Source: Eumeta japonica (taxonomy: Eukaryota > Arthropoda > Insecta > Lepidoptera > Psychidae). Taken from it: a stretch of DNA of 64,000 bases. Both the position numbers and the translations under genes were made by a program. Position 1 is the first letter of the stretch, and every line of letters begins with the position of its first letter. The stretch lies in assembly GCA_005406025.1 (NCBI GenBank), contig BGZK01001597.1:1-64000 (forward strand). The letters are read 5' to 3'. Positions 53,741 to 64,000 of the stretch are shown here, one piece after another. The notes under the pieces were generated by a model, which saw only the letters and a list, made by a program, of their open reading frames with translations, was not told the origin of the DNA and made no database searches.

Positions 53741-55127
53741 TTCTCAGGTTCCAGTCTGTTTTGCAAAGTTTCTTAAATTTAGGCCACGGTACTGAATAAT
53801 TGTTCACTAGAAACACTGGTCAATGGTGGTGATAAAAATGTGGGTTGTATTGTTGATAATATTTTTGATTCCTCTCGATGAACGCTCCACCATTTATGTG
53901 AATTTTCCTTTACATCGAGCCTTTTTTTGTTGCGGTAAGATAGCAATTTTGTGTACAATGCCAGTGCTATAATTTTCTGGTGTTTCTTGTCTATGATCTT
54001 GAATTGGCTAGTCGCTTTTTAAACATGGCCTTCAGTCCGTACCAGATCTCTCTAGTTAATCCCTATCTTTTTCCTAGGAATCTTTCATTCTCATTCTTTT
54101 AGCCTCTTCAGAATTAAGAGAACATGAAACATACACTGGGGTATAAACGAGAATGGTGAGTGGCATAGAAAACGGAATCGAAAATTTGAGCCAAAGCGAT
54201 AGACAGCCTCGGAGCCAAGAGTGGTATCCAGATCGAAACCAAAACAAAAAAAAAAACCATTTCAACCTTAAACTAATACATGTTGTAAGCTTTATTTAGT
54301 TCGGTTTGCCAATTATAGAGTTAGGTATAATTGTTATTCCTTAGAAACTGTGCATTTTTTCGCAATTGAAGGTATCCATATCATTGTTCAGCCTGTAAAC
54401 TATCTCTGCGCAACATATCTATGCGTTACTTCTTTGCTGTGTGATAGAAGGACGAACCAAAGGACCCGTAAACATACCTTTCAGATATACAATATTGTTA
54501 TATATTCATTGACAACTTAATTGTGATAAGTTAAAATGTTTTCTTTGGTTTTGCACGTTTCAATTTGAAACCTATATTCCAAATTGAATTGGTAAATCTA
54601 GGAGTTATGTAATCGTATAAAGGTGAAAAACCTGGTGAGAAAACTAGTCTACTTTACTCGGCACTGAGTTGTGTTGACGCCACCTTTGATGAATACGATA
54701 CGTCATACCTTGGTTCTACATTACGCCCACTTTGGTTGCATTTTTATTTTGTAACTGAATTTGCTTATGACCTGGTTTTGGTGGTGCGTCCTCTGTTCGT
54801 TTAATAGCCTCTAAATTGTTATTATAATAAATAAGAGCCATTACCACTAATTCATTACTTATAGACAAAAAAAAATGTCTCAGAAATTTCCAAAAACCAT
54901 GTGACCATCTATGCAATGATTAGCAAAAAATAAATTCGGGATATAATATTCTATTATCAAGAAAATATTTTACGGAATCATAATTTTATCGAATAAAATT
55001 TCAAAATGTGTTTATTTATTAGGTTATAAAATAACACTCAAAATTAATATGATTTTAACAATTTGCTAAATTATCATCCGTTTGTAATTTTTTTTTTCTC
55101 AAGGAAAATAAGCTAAGGAAGGTAAAT
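53741..55127. other. AT-rich DNA, no gene seen
   Basis: No convincing coding, RNA or repeat-end signature. The open frames here are short and unlike anything I know. Confidence 0.5.
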
Positions 55128-55877
55128 TTTTATGGTTCCGAGCCAAAATGGCAAAAACGGAGCCCTTATAATTTCTTCATTTCCGTCTGTCCGTCCGAAT
55201 GTCACAGACATTTTATTCAAACACTACAAAACGTATACATATGAAATTTATAATGTAGATGTTTTGTATGAGACGCTACTTAGAGTTTGGTAGTTAAATA
55301 ACAAAAATAAATATTTCCAGGGGGGACACTCTATACATAAAGGAAAAGCTGAATTTTTTTTTTAGGAAATATCTACGAGTGGCACATATTTCGGTAGTTT
55401 TCTCAAAAAAACTTTAAGGTTTCTAAGCAGTTTTTCTGATTATGTGAATAATTTCAAAAATAATCGCTCTGAAATTTGCTGAAATTGTCCCCCCTTCTAT
55501 TTTCTAAACCGTATGTACAAAAATTATTAAACAAATAACGATTATAACGCTTATCAAATACTTTCAACGAAAATTATTTCGAACATGGTCGGATATCCTA
55601 CTTTTTTCGAGTTATTGCCAAAAAACTGCGCTTCTCAACAAAAGGACATAAGTGCCATGAAGATACGCTCTTTTGCTGATGCGCTTTAGTTCACCCTAGT
55701 TTAACAGTAATAGTCGACGTACCTACTTATTTTAGTAAAGTACTTATAACTATTCTGTGCGGGGTATATGGAAAAAGTGTAACAACGTACTTTTTTCACC
55801 TGCAGCGCATTTCTTTGTAATAATGGCTTGGGAACCTTAATGAGCATGGTTCGACTTGCCCTTGGCCAGTTTTTCAA
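55128..55877 (+). repeat. Interspersed repeat family A, copy 3 (uninterrupted)
   Basis: Runs from GGTTCCGAGCCAAAATGGC through CGTCTGTCCGTCCG, GTTAAATAACAAAAATAAAT, CATGGTCGGATATCC, CAACAAAAGGACATAAGTGCC and AATAGTCGACGTACCTACTT to CCCTTGGCCAGTTTTT. About 750 bp. Because it is unbroken it serves as the reference for the interrupted copy at 10786-12816. Confidence 0.85.
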
Positions 55878-56177
55878 ACTGGATTATTTACAATCACAAT
55901 GAAATATGAAATTACAGGTAAAAAACATACTTTTTAGAAGTCGAGATGAGGTATTTATATTTATGGATATTTGTCCTATAAATGTTTGGAAATTTTGTAT
56001 AACACACATTTTACGAAGTATTTATTTATTGCTAAATCTTATTAATATTATATATGTGGACGTTTGTATGTTTGAATGTTTGTTACTCAATCACGTTTTT
56101 ACGGCTTAACAGAATTATCTGAAATTACAGTGGTATAGTTTATACATCAGAATAACGTATAGGCTGTAATCTATAAA

Positions 56178-56691
56178 TATACTAACTTTTGCTTGCGACT
56201 CTGCTTGCGCGATCGTAGAACGAATTCTTCATGTACGCCGATCGGTTATCGGTAACAACAACGTTCAGAGAGATTCAAGTTCAGTGTCGGTCGGTGTCGT
56301 AATCGCGAGCAGGACCGGGATCAGGATCAAGAGCGGAGGTGTGACCGTTTCATAACTAAAATATTTGCGTCATTACGTGAGTTTCTGGTGTGAGAATGCG
56401 TGTTTTTCTGGCGTGGAATCGAGCACGGGCCGAGATCGGGATCATGGTTGGTGGCGTCATCGATCGATGTAAAAGATGCGGCCGGAGCTGCGGGTGAATT
56501 GTGTTGTACCTGTATTTTGAAAAGAAACAGAATCTAGATCGGGATCAGAATTGGAATCAAAACCAGAGCTAGGACTACAATCGAAATCAGACATGATGTC
56601 AGAAGCGCAGTGAACAGAGTGATCGGTCGAAATAATTTGAAAGATTTGATTGATCTACATGCAGGCGGAGCTGTGGACAAAAGTTAGTATA
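56178..56691. repeat. 514-bp element with perfect 14-bp inverted ends
   Basis: TATACTAACTTTTG at 56178-56191 is answered by CAAAAGTTAGTATA at 56678-56691. The interior is less AT-rich and purine-biased (GACCGGGATCAGGATCAAG, TCGGGATCAGAATTGG). Similar termini (GCAAAAGTTAGTATT) close the repeat at 48400. It may be one element or two ends of related repeats placed head to head. Confidence 0.6.
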
Positions 56692-56864
56692 TATATAAAT
56701 ATTTATATATATACTAACTGTAAATTTATATATTGCAAATATTACTCTTACATTAAGTGTAAATTTTGTATATCAACAGAGGCTTATTGAGAATGCGCAT
56801 AAGGAGTTCTCTTAAATAGTTCTTAGAATTTTGTAGTCGATTAATATGTGAATACAGTTTATTT

Positions 56865-57240
56865 TTAGGGTTCCATAGTTTCGCCATATCCGTCTATCTG
56901 TTTGTCTGTCTGTCCTCGGCTTAGCTCAGAGACTCTTAGTATTAGAAAGCTGTAATCTGGATATATATACATATTAATGAAGCCGATAAAGTGGTAGAAC
57001 AAAATCTAAAAAAATAAAAAAAATAATGGTACCTCCCCTACATTTAGAGCCGGTATAATTTTTTTTTCATCTATCCCTTGATGTTGGGTATCGTTGGATA
57101 GGTGATTCAAAAACATTGAAGGTCTGTGGAAACCACCGTTTGCAAATTTTAAGCTTTGAAGTGCTAATTGTTGTTAGGGTAAAATGTCCCTCCCCTTCCA
57201 GGTAAATGGATGTATTTGGGGATGTGAAAAAAATCACGGC
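56865..57240 (-). repeat. Interspersed repeat family B, copy 3 (inverted)
   Basis: The minus strand ends in the AACCCTAAAAATAAA type. GGGTTCCATAGTTTCGCCAT, GTCTGTCTGTCCTCGGCTTA and TAGTATTAGAAAGCTGTAAT are the reverse complement of words near 53640-53720. The body to about 57240 (ATGGTACCTCCCCTACATTT) continues the family. Confidence 0.7.
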
Positions 57241-57813
57241 AGTTGTATAATCGAAGTTAAAAGAAAAAACTCATGAGGTGCGTAAATGTATTTTATGAAT
57301 TTAATAATAACAAAGAAATTAATCAGAAAGTTTGAAAGTATATTAAATAAGTAATAATAATTATGCAATTGAATGAATGATAAGAAATATTTGTAAATTG
57401 TATCTAAACTTTTTTCTTATTAGCTATTAAAATTATAAAAAAAAGCACTAAACAGCGCCATCTGTTTTATTTGTCAAAAACTTTTGTTAAGTTCGTCAAT
57501 TGGCACAATTATATAATTATGAAATCAATAATAAATGTCACTTTCACATATTTGTGTAAGTATTTATTTATTGAAAGTTTAAAACTGAATACTCTCCAGA
57601 ACAGAAACAATTCAATAGTTTAATTTAATATTTTAGGACAAAAATTATAAGTTATGTACAAGCACAATGAAACAAATTAAGAATCTTCGAAACTAATGAA
57701 ACGAAAAATACAAAAAAAAAAAGAATGAAGTAATTAATGATAATAAAATATTATGATAAAAATTATGATTAATATTTTATTATAAATTACCATAAAAAGA
57801 ATGCAACACCAAA
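57241..57813. other. Very AT-rich spacer, no gene seen
   Basis: Contains CAGCGCCATCTGTTT near 57450, the inverse of the AGATGGCGCT word seen at 49847 and 50690. Nothing else stands out. Confidence 0.5.
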
Positions 57814-57934
57814 AGACCAACATCACGCGGTGTTTCCCACGCGGCCACTCATCTTAGTACTGACCGCGCCCAACGCAGCTTAACTTCAATGATCGGACGA
57901 GAACCGGTGTATTCAGCGTGGTATAGATCTTGGA
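57814..57934 (-). rRNA. 5S ribosomal RNA gene or recent 5S pseudogene
   Basis: The minus strand reads ATACCACGCTGAATACACCG, TTCTCGTCCGATCATTGAAG, TTAAGCTGCGTTGGGCGCGG, TCAGTACTAAGATGAGTGGC and CGCGTGGGAAACACCGCGTG, the insect 5S rRNA order at full length (about 121 nt). The internal control region (A box, intermediate element, C box) is recognisable. The 3' end runs into TTTT (57811-57814), a Pol III terminator. The 5' end (TCCAAGATCT) and several other positions differ from the usual insect sequence (GCCAACG... start), so it may be a diverged dispersed copy rather than one used in ribosomes. Only one copy is present, not a tandem array. Confidence 0.88.
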
Positions 57935-60773
57935 AAGCAAATTTGTAAAAATGCTAACTAAAACAACAGCGGTCAGAATTTTTCATTGCGGTTACACGTT
58001 TTTCCGTGTAGCTCCCGTCCGCCGAGCGCCTGAGTGTAACGTGCGTTATGGAACTTCGTTCCGAAACTATTACAGTTAAGTAGACTTTATAAGTTAACCG
58101 AGCAATAGTCTACCGATTTATGGAATAAACTTGAGGAAGTAAAAAAGGAAATTTCGTATAAATTCCATTGAAAATTATTTAGATGACGTTGTTAGTTGTG
58201 TAAAATAGGTAGTACATATAAGTTTATGAATCATGTAAAATTAAGGGAATATAAAATCGTAACAGCTTTAACATTTGTTCTACGTGAGCCCGATTTAGGT
58301 CATTAGCCGTTAATCCGTGAACTAAATTAATGGGTACGTAGTATCAAAATAAAAGCCCTCTTCTTCGTTCGCATATTATTACGAGCAACTACGTAACCCT
58401 ACACTGCGCGTGATCTGACACCCATTTGGTCGGCTTTTATTTCACGTATTGAATTTACCCCATTGTTTACTATTTTTTACTACTTTTTTTGAATCTTTCC
58501 AAGTTTTTTTCTTTATTTACATTAAATTTTCGAGTATCTCTAAATTGAGATACTCGAGATTTCATTTTGAATTAGCAGTTTAGTGTTGTTGAAAAAATTG
58601 TATCTGTTGTTGACCGTATGTAATTCGTGTGTAAGTCGATTATACACAGTCCCAAAAAATAAATTAGAACTTAAAATTGATTATAAAAGATAACGAACTG
58701 TAATCCATGAAAGGTTCTTTGCCATCTTTTGCAATACAGAATTAAAATATACTTATTCTATAAGGCGCTATTAAACACATGTTACTAAAACTCGCCCTGT
58801 CTAATTGGTTATTTAAAAGCAGTCATTACTCGATTATTTTTATATTGACCTAAAAAGAAATAATCCCTAAACTCTTATTAAAGTATACTTTTTTTAATAT
58901 AGTATGTAAAAAAATAATAATAAACTGCCCTCTAAATTTCTTAAATTTCTATGTATTCGACCTGAAATCCAGAAACAGTATTAAGCAGTCATTTTAATCT
59001 GTCAATTATTAACACTTACGTACATATATAAGGTTTACAGAATTATTTTTTTACTTAGACAATAAATCAATACTCTTAAGTTTGTAATTTTGAGATCACC
59101 TATGGCCTATGTATTATTATGGCCTAGTGTGTAGGTATATATGTGTGGTATATTATTTACGTGAAAGAGATCCATGAATACGTTTCTGAAAACCTAACTA
59201 CTTTTATGAAAATTATCTACACGGTTAGAATAAAAATTGTTTTTTTTCCCACTTTAGTATCTTGTATAAAGTGGCCTGATTTTGGAAAGGTGACTATTCC
59301 GCCTTGTAATCCATGCACTTAACAGGTAGTGTGTTTTATAGATTCACGTTCATTTTACAATTCCTACATCCACCTATATACATCCAAGATCCATTTTTTT
59401 TTATTTTCAACCCCGGGCTGATTTCGTAGTTACCGATTTGAGCAAAAATAAAGATTGCCTCGGAACGCGCTTACATAAAATATTTTCACCTTTATTTCTA
59501 TATGCCTAGGCTCGGACACCATTTTTTCGCGGCTCTGATCGCTTTAAAAAAAACGAGTTACCGATATAGGTTGTAAGATCGAGTGTTTTTTTTTGTAGCT
59601 AAAATTTATCACTTCAGCGTTCCTATACTCTCAGACTTCGTTTTGGGTTCCAGGTCTATAAAAGAATACTCGAAGTCATTAGCTCGTAAATTGCCCCAAT
59701 GACCCGCTTCTGTGGTGTTTTAGGTTAAGGCGATGCCCTGATGGGAAGAGGGGGGAATCCCCGCGCCTTCACATCACCAATCACGGGCACCTGACTGACG
59801 AGTAAACGTGTAAGACTATTGGCATACGAAAAATAAAATAGCAGTGCGCGTGGTTTCTCAATGAAAGACGTAAGCACAAAACCACAAAAATTTAAAATTA
59901 CGCCAATAAATACAAAAGTGTTTAACCGGTTTGTCGACAATTGTTAGTACCATTGTCCTGAAAAAGAAATAAAGAGAAATCCGTCACCGATTCCAAATAA
60001 CAGCTAAAAGGGAAAATTATCAGGGTTAATTTGAAATTTAATTTTATCGGAAAAAATTGTCAATCGTGTATTCTTTTTACAGTACACTAATTTTAAAAAA
60101 CATATACCTCAAAACCAAATTTGTAACTCATGCATTTAATGAGAACGAGGAACTGCGTCACGTTTATTTCATTTTAACTATGTGTTCATAGGGATATATT
60201 AAATTGAATTTACAATCGAATAAGAAAAAAATAAACGTCATTTATATATATGTATTAGAAAATAACATTTATTATGTGTCAGCTACAATTTATATATATG
60301 TATTACGAAAATTATTACGTGCCAGCTACAATTACAGCTGCGTGGAAGCTAAAATTTTATTTGAATTTTATACAAAAAAAAAAATAAAAAATCATAACTA
60401 ACTGATAATAACAAACTCCATCACTTTCTTTTTGTATATATTGGAATGAAATTTGTACACTTTTCTACGACACAATTCAACATTTTATTTTGTCAACCTG
60501 ACAGTTGGCAATCAAACAAAAATTACCTGATGTTTAATATTATTTATCGTTATAGAAAGTAATAGTACATCTATAAATAATATTGTACGTAAAATGTTAA
60601 TTTTTGCTTTAAGAGGTTAATTTTGTAGGAAAATGGGATATCAAGATTTTTTTTTTTTTTTTAAATCATCATGGTATTAAAGGATGTCAATTAAAAATTT
60701 GTAAAAGGGTTATTTTAAAGATGTGTAAATATATTTTTTAATGTGTAACATCTTTTCTCTCGTTGTCCTGCAA
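57935..60773. other. AT-rich DNA with small GC patches, no gene seen
   Basis: A patch at about 57960-58080, just upstream of the 5S gene in its sense, contains a short inverted repeat (TTACACG, loop, CGTGTA) and GTCCGCCGAGCGCCTGAG. Another GC patch at about 59725-59800 reads VPVIGDVKARGFPPLPI on the minus strand, with no other support. TATATATATGTATTA occurs twice near 60245 and 60293. Confidence 0.5.
58530..58557. repeat. Perfect 11-bp hairpin
   Basis: TCGAGTATCTC, loop TAAATT, then GAGATACTCGA. No function seen. Confidence 0.8.
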
Positions 60774-63240
60774 TTTTTTTTTTTTTGCTGCGCAGGAAGT
60801 GTAAAAATCTTCACGGACGAAAGATACCCGGCCACGCGACCTATGAGCCGGGTTATGTGGGATTTTTACCCACTAAAAAGCACTCCCTAGGGGTGACTCT
60901 ATCGTTAAAGCTATTACTATGACCATAGTACTCATAAGCTTTGCCGGGCGTCAAAGCGAAAGCTACAAACAATGCACTCGGGTGCAATGTACAAAGTTTG
61001 GGGACTTCGCGTCGCGTGGGTGAGTGAGAGTGTGATTATTGACCGAGTTTACCGACTCAGTGTGGGATGACTAGTGACTTTATTTTGGGCGGATTAGAAT
61101 TTGTTATTTTTAATCGCCTCCACGAGCGGGGCGTGTTCGGCTAAAATTAAGATTTTTTCCACGGGATTCGCGGCGGTCTTGAATTTATTTGCGAGAAGCA
61201 CTACTTCCCCAATGTCGATGATAGAGATCACCGACATCAGGGCTTTAATGTTCTCGGAGGGGGTGAGATTAGTTTTTATTTGGGGTGGCGGGTCCGTACA
61301 GGGGCCTGCCGTCGCTTTCGCGTAGGATAGTTTATGCGTTACTGCGCGCGCGGGCGCTCGACGCGGCGCGGCTTGAGCGGGTGGAGGGGGGATTTTATTT
61401 TTTAGCGGTGTAATCCTCTTAGGCGCGCGAGGACAGCCTAAGTAATTAGCCGTGTGGCCGGATGATTTGCAAAGGACACAGGCGGGCGGCCCGTCTGTGT
61501 CTTTGTTTCGCGTGCATGCGGCGGTGCCGTGGTCGCCCAGGCACTTTACGCAGCGCGCGCGTTGGAAACAGTTTTTGGACGAATGTCCATACATTTGACA
61601 ATTAAAGCATTGTCCAGGAATGCTTTTCTTGTGGGGTTGCTCCACTTTCACACCTGAAAGGGAGCATACCGCTTTGATGCGGTAGAAGGACCGTTTCGTT
61701 TCTTGGTCGATGCCTGTGTTAGCTGTTACTAACACTAGGTCCAGAGGCTCTCGGGCGCGGTTAGTGATCCGTCGCACCGATTGTACAGGGAGGTCCTGCG
61801 TTAACAGGTCCTCCTTGACCTCTTCGGTGGGGATTTCTTTTGGTACTCCCCGGAGGACGACGCGGAATTCGCGTTCCTCCTTTAGGGAGTAGGTATGGTA
61901 AGCGACTTTGAGCGTCGCAAGTAATGAGGATAGATTTCGGAAGTCCGTGACGGACTCCGGTTGAATTTTTTAGGCCTTTAATTGAGTTGCGGCCGTTCAG
62001 GATGACAATGCCTTTGCTATCGCTTTGTTTTTTGACTTCGGTCCAGCGTCCCTTATCATGAATGAAACGGGGCGGTGGACGTTGGGGTTTTGCCGGGGCG
62101 GGGGGGACGATTTCGTCCGCCTCGTGGAGTGTGACCGTGGGGGCCGTTGCCTTAGTAGGCTGAACAGTTTTTCTCCAGCTCTCTGGAGCGTCGTAAATCG
62201 ACTTAGCCGATTTGTCGGGGATTGTTGGTTTTGTTTTGGGGTTGGCCGTTTTAGGCTTTTTGGAAGACGGGGTGATCCGGTAGTAGGTGGATCCGTCGCC
62301 CGCTTCCGTGAGGTAGGACGTTGCGGTTTTTGGCCGCGAAGCTTTGCGGCGCCGTACTGTTGTGAACTCGGAGAGATCCGAGTCGTCACTCTCACCGGCG
62401 TCGGAGTCGGAGGAGGAGGAGGTAGAGCCCTCAGACGGGCGAGCGGCAGCTGGCCGCTTACTGGGCTCTTTATTGGTGTTGAGTTCGACCTCCATCTCGA
62501 GGTCGGGGTTGGGTTGCTCGGGCGAGGCTGGGGAGGAGCAGTACGCTTCGAAATCTTTAAGGAGGTCGAGGAGACCGCGTTCAGCGAGGAATTGTTTTAA
62601 CCGGTGGCTATCCATTGCGGTAGCCGCGAGAGTGCTCGGCCTTGGCTAAACGCTCCCGCAGCGCCACGTGGGATTTCGCGACGCGACGACCGCACAGCGC
62701 GCGGGCCGGTCGTATAGCAGAGACGGTAGAGGGCCGCGAGGGACGCGGAACGCGATGCGGTAGGCCGCAACGGAGCGCCGCGGCGGTGTCCGACGCGTGC
62801 ACAGCGCTCGGCGCGACCGCGCAACGGGGGCGGTCGCGGCGCTGCGAACTAACACGTGGACGAAACACGAAACGTAAACACGAAACGTAAACGTGCCGGT
62901 TGTTGACACCGTTAGGTTACCCCGGCAGAACTGGTGTAGCTCGTCGCTATGCACTTCACTCTATGTGGCTCGGCGCACACCTGCACACACACAAACACAC
63001 ACGGATGAAAACACAGAAATTGGACACTCTGCACTTACTGGGCGCTGTAGCGCGACCGTTCGGAGCGGAGGCCGGACGACGACGACGTCTCCTGCAATCT
63101 GCGTGTGTGACTTTGTGAAAAGGGACGGAAGTGCATAACAGGAAGCTCGTAAGCGCGATTTCTTTGATTTGACCAATGAACGCTCGCGCTGTTAGAGCTG
63201 GCCGTCAGACAGCACCGACCCATTTTCCGAGTGGTTGGTA
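60774..63240 (-). mobile_element. Jockey-like non-LTR retroelement with ORF1 only
   Basis: A sharply GC-richer block in AT-rich DNA. Minus-strand order: a 5' untranslated region (about 63240 or 63089 to 62616), ORF1 (62615-61094), a 3' untranslated region of about 300 bp (with CTTTTTAGTGGGTAAAAATC and CCACATAACCCGGCTC), then a poly(A) tail of 13 (60774-60786 as T). No reverse transcriptase lies between ORF1 and the tail. The poly(A) tail and 3' region show it was inserted by reverse transcription as it stands, so the ORF2 loss seems to predate insertion. TCCTGCAA at 60766-60773 recurs at 63090-63097 and could be the target duplication, which would set the 5' end at 63089. Confidence 0.8.
61094..62615 (-). 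CDS. Retroelement ORF1 (Gag-like nucleic-acid-binding protein), one frameshift
   Basis: From ATG at 62615 the product starts MDSHRLKQFLAERGLLDLL, then has a long Ser/Asp/Lys/Pro-rich disordered part to about residue 215. A PRE_C2HC-type domain follows (FRNLSSLLATLKVAYHTYSL, FRVVLRGVPKEIP), then three zinc knuckles at about residues 336-395: CFNCQMYGHSSKNC, CVKCLGDHGTAAC and CVLCKSSGHTANYLGC. A Pro/Ala-rich link and a C-terminal helical stretch end at the stop at 61094. PRE_C2HC plus knuckles is typical of Jockey-clade ORF1, which packages element RNA in the cytoplasm and nucleus. The frame changes at a run of six A (61966-61971, T on the plus strand) just after NSIKGLK, so as written the first frame ends early. 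Apart from this one indel the roughly 507-codon frame is intact. Confidence 0.85.
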
Positions 63241-64000
63241 CTGTCAGCTATTGAGCCCATCCATACAAATTTGATTATATCTTAATGCCAAATGTTAATT
63301 GTTCAAAGTTATAATTAAAAAAAAAAAATAGATTTTCTGCATTTCGTACTTTTACCATAGTACCTACACCGAAGGTGGTTCCGCTCTTCTAAAATAAATC
63401 TTATCACTCTCATCCCATGATTTTAAGTAGTAGTTTTACCGTAAACTTCAGTTCCTCAGAAGCTGAGCCGTTCGTAGCTTTTAAAAATGACGAGCTACCT
63501 AACTAGCAAACTAACAGTGTTACTGTTATCGATGCAGTTTTCCAAGAGTTTTTAAATACTTTGAAACACAAGTATATATCTCATATTTTACTTATTTTAA
63601 GTCTGTTGTTTCCGCTGTCCCCAAATTAAACAAAAATAATTAACTTCAATAAAAAAATGTATTACTCCTAGTGTTAATTGAAAAATATAATTTTAATTAA
63701 AAAGAATTATTCTCCATTACGAAAAATCATTTCGAATAATATCTAAATATATTTTTTAAGAATATTGATGTTGCTTATTAGCAAGGTGAAATGTCAGATG
63801 CTACACCTCATGTGCAACTATCGTAAGGCTCTCGTTTTTTAATTTAACCATGATGCAAGAATTACGCTTCCGAATCGTAATCCCTCAGATTATTTCTAAA
63901 AGTATGTACGGGACCCGGTACACTTTGTGCGCTGGCCGCAACCGTCGATGATGATCTTCAGCCGGCAGAGTTTCAATGAAAAACCTTTGTAGTTAACTTA
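63241..64000. other. AT-rich right end of the window, no gene seen
   Basis: A short GC-rich patch at about 63905-63975 breaks the background. Its minus strand reads LPAEDHHRRLRPAHKVYRVP, but with no support on either side I do not call it. Confidence 0.45.

Noticed and set aside
59725..59940. Minus-strand 71-codon frame ending VPVIGDVKARGFPPLPI
   Set aside because: A GC patch with no recognised homology, splice link or repeat boundaries; not enough to call.
62597..63223. Many overlapping open frames upstream of ORF1 on both strands
   Set aside because: GC-rich DNA has few stops. None shows a domain, and they overlap each other, as expected for a retroelement 5' untranslated region.
63905..63975. 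Minus-strand LPAEDHHRRLRPAHKVYRVP at the right edge
   Set aside because: Short, unsupported on both sides and near the window end; possibly a transposon scrap but not demonstrable.

Overview
The window is nuclear DNA from an insect, almost certainly a moth or butterfly. It is AT-rich, its genes are split by GT-AG introns, and it is full of decayed interspersed repeats of kinds common in Lepidoptera: LINE pieces and tails, tRNA-derived SINEs, a hAT MITE and Tc1/mariner-like ends. I found no bacterial, CRISPR or operon features. Species cannot be fixed from the sequence.

Layout. (1) 258-2585, minus: a Myb/SANT-like (NAIF1/zeste type) gene with several frame breaks, probably a decayed gene. (2) 3202-8653, minus: a THAP-domain gene whose downstream part contains five copies of one 72-nt exon, carried on tandem duplications of about 415 bp. 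(3) 9253-15049, plus: an intact three-exon gene for RNA polymerase III subunit RPC8 (POLR3H), divergent from the THAP gene. (4) 19359-33735, minus: a 14-exon gene for GPR155/LYCHOS, a lysosomal cholesterol-sensing transporter-like protein with a C-terminal DEP domain. All its exon phases join, giving 833 residues. (5) 36214-43226, plus: a DEAD-box RNA helicase of the p68/DDX5/Rm62 type, 853 residues from two coding exons, divergent from GPR155. (6) 43227-64000: mostly repeats. It also holds a possible first exon of another gene at 50096, a dispersed 5S rRNA gene at 57814-57934 (minus), and a GC-rich non-LTR retroelement at about 60774-63240 that has an ORF1 but no reverse transcriptase.

The introns and gaps hold most of the unusual material. 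There is a roughly 1.8-kb palindrome built around a transposase fragment in the last GPR155 intron. A SINE ends a few bases before a GPR155 splice acceptor. A 187-bp hAT MITE with perfect 14-bp ends and 8-bp target duplications sits inside an older repeat. A Ty3/gypsy integrase tail and several perfect short hairpins are also present.

The three well-preserved genes are housekeeping or signalling genes: Pol III transcription, lysosomal nutrient sensing, and RNA processing. Nothing here suggests they work as one pathway. The most novel-looking items are the 24-residue exon array of the THAP gene, the ORF1-only retroelement, and the transposase-cored palindrome. All exon structures were read by eye from splice signals, phase and protein similarity; no alignment or transcript evidence was available.
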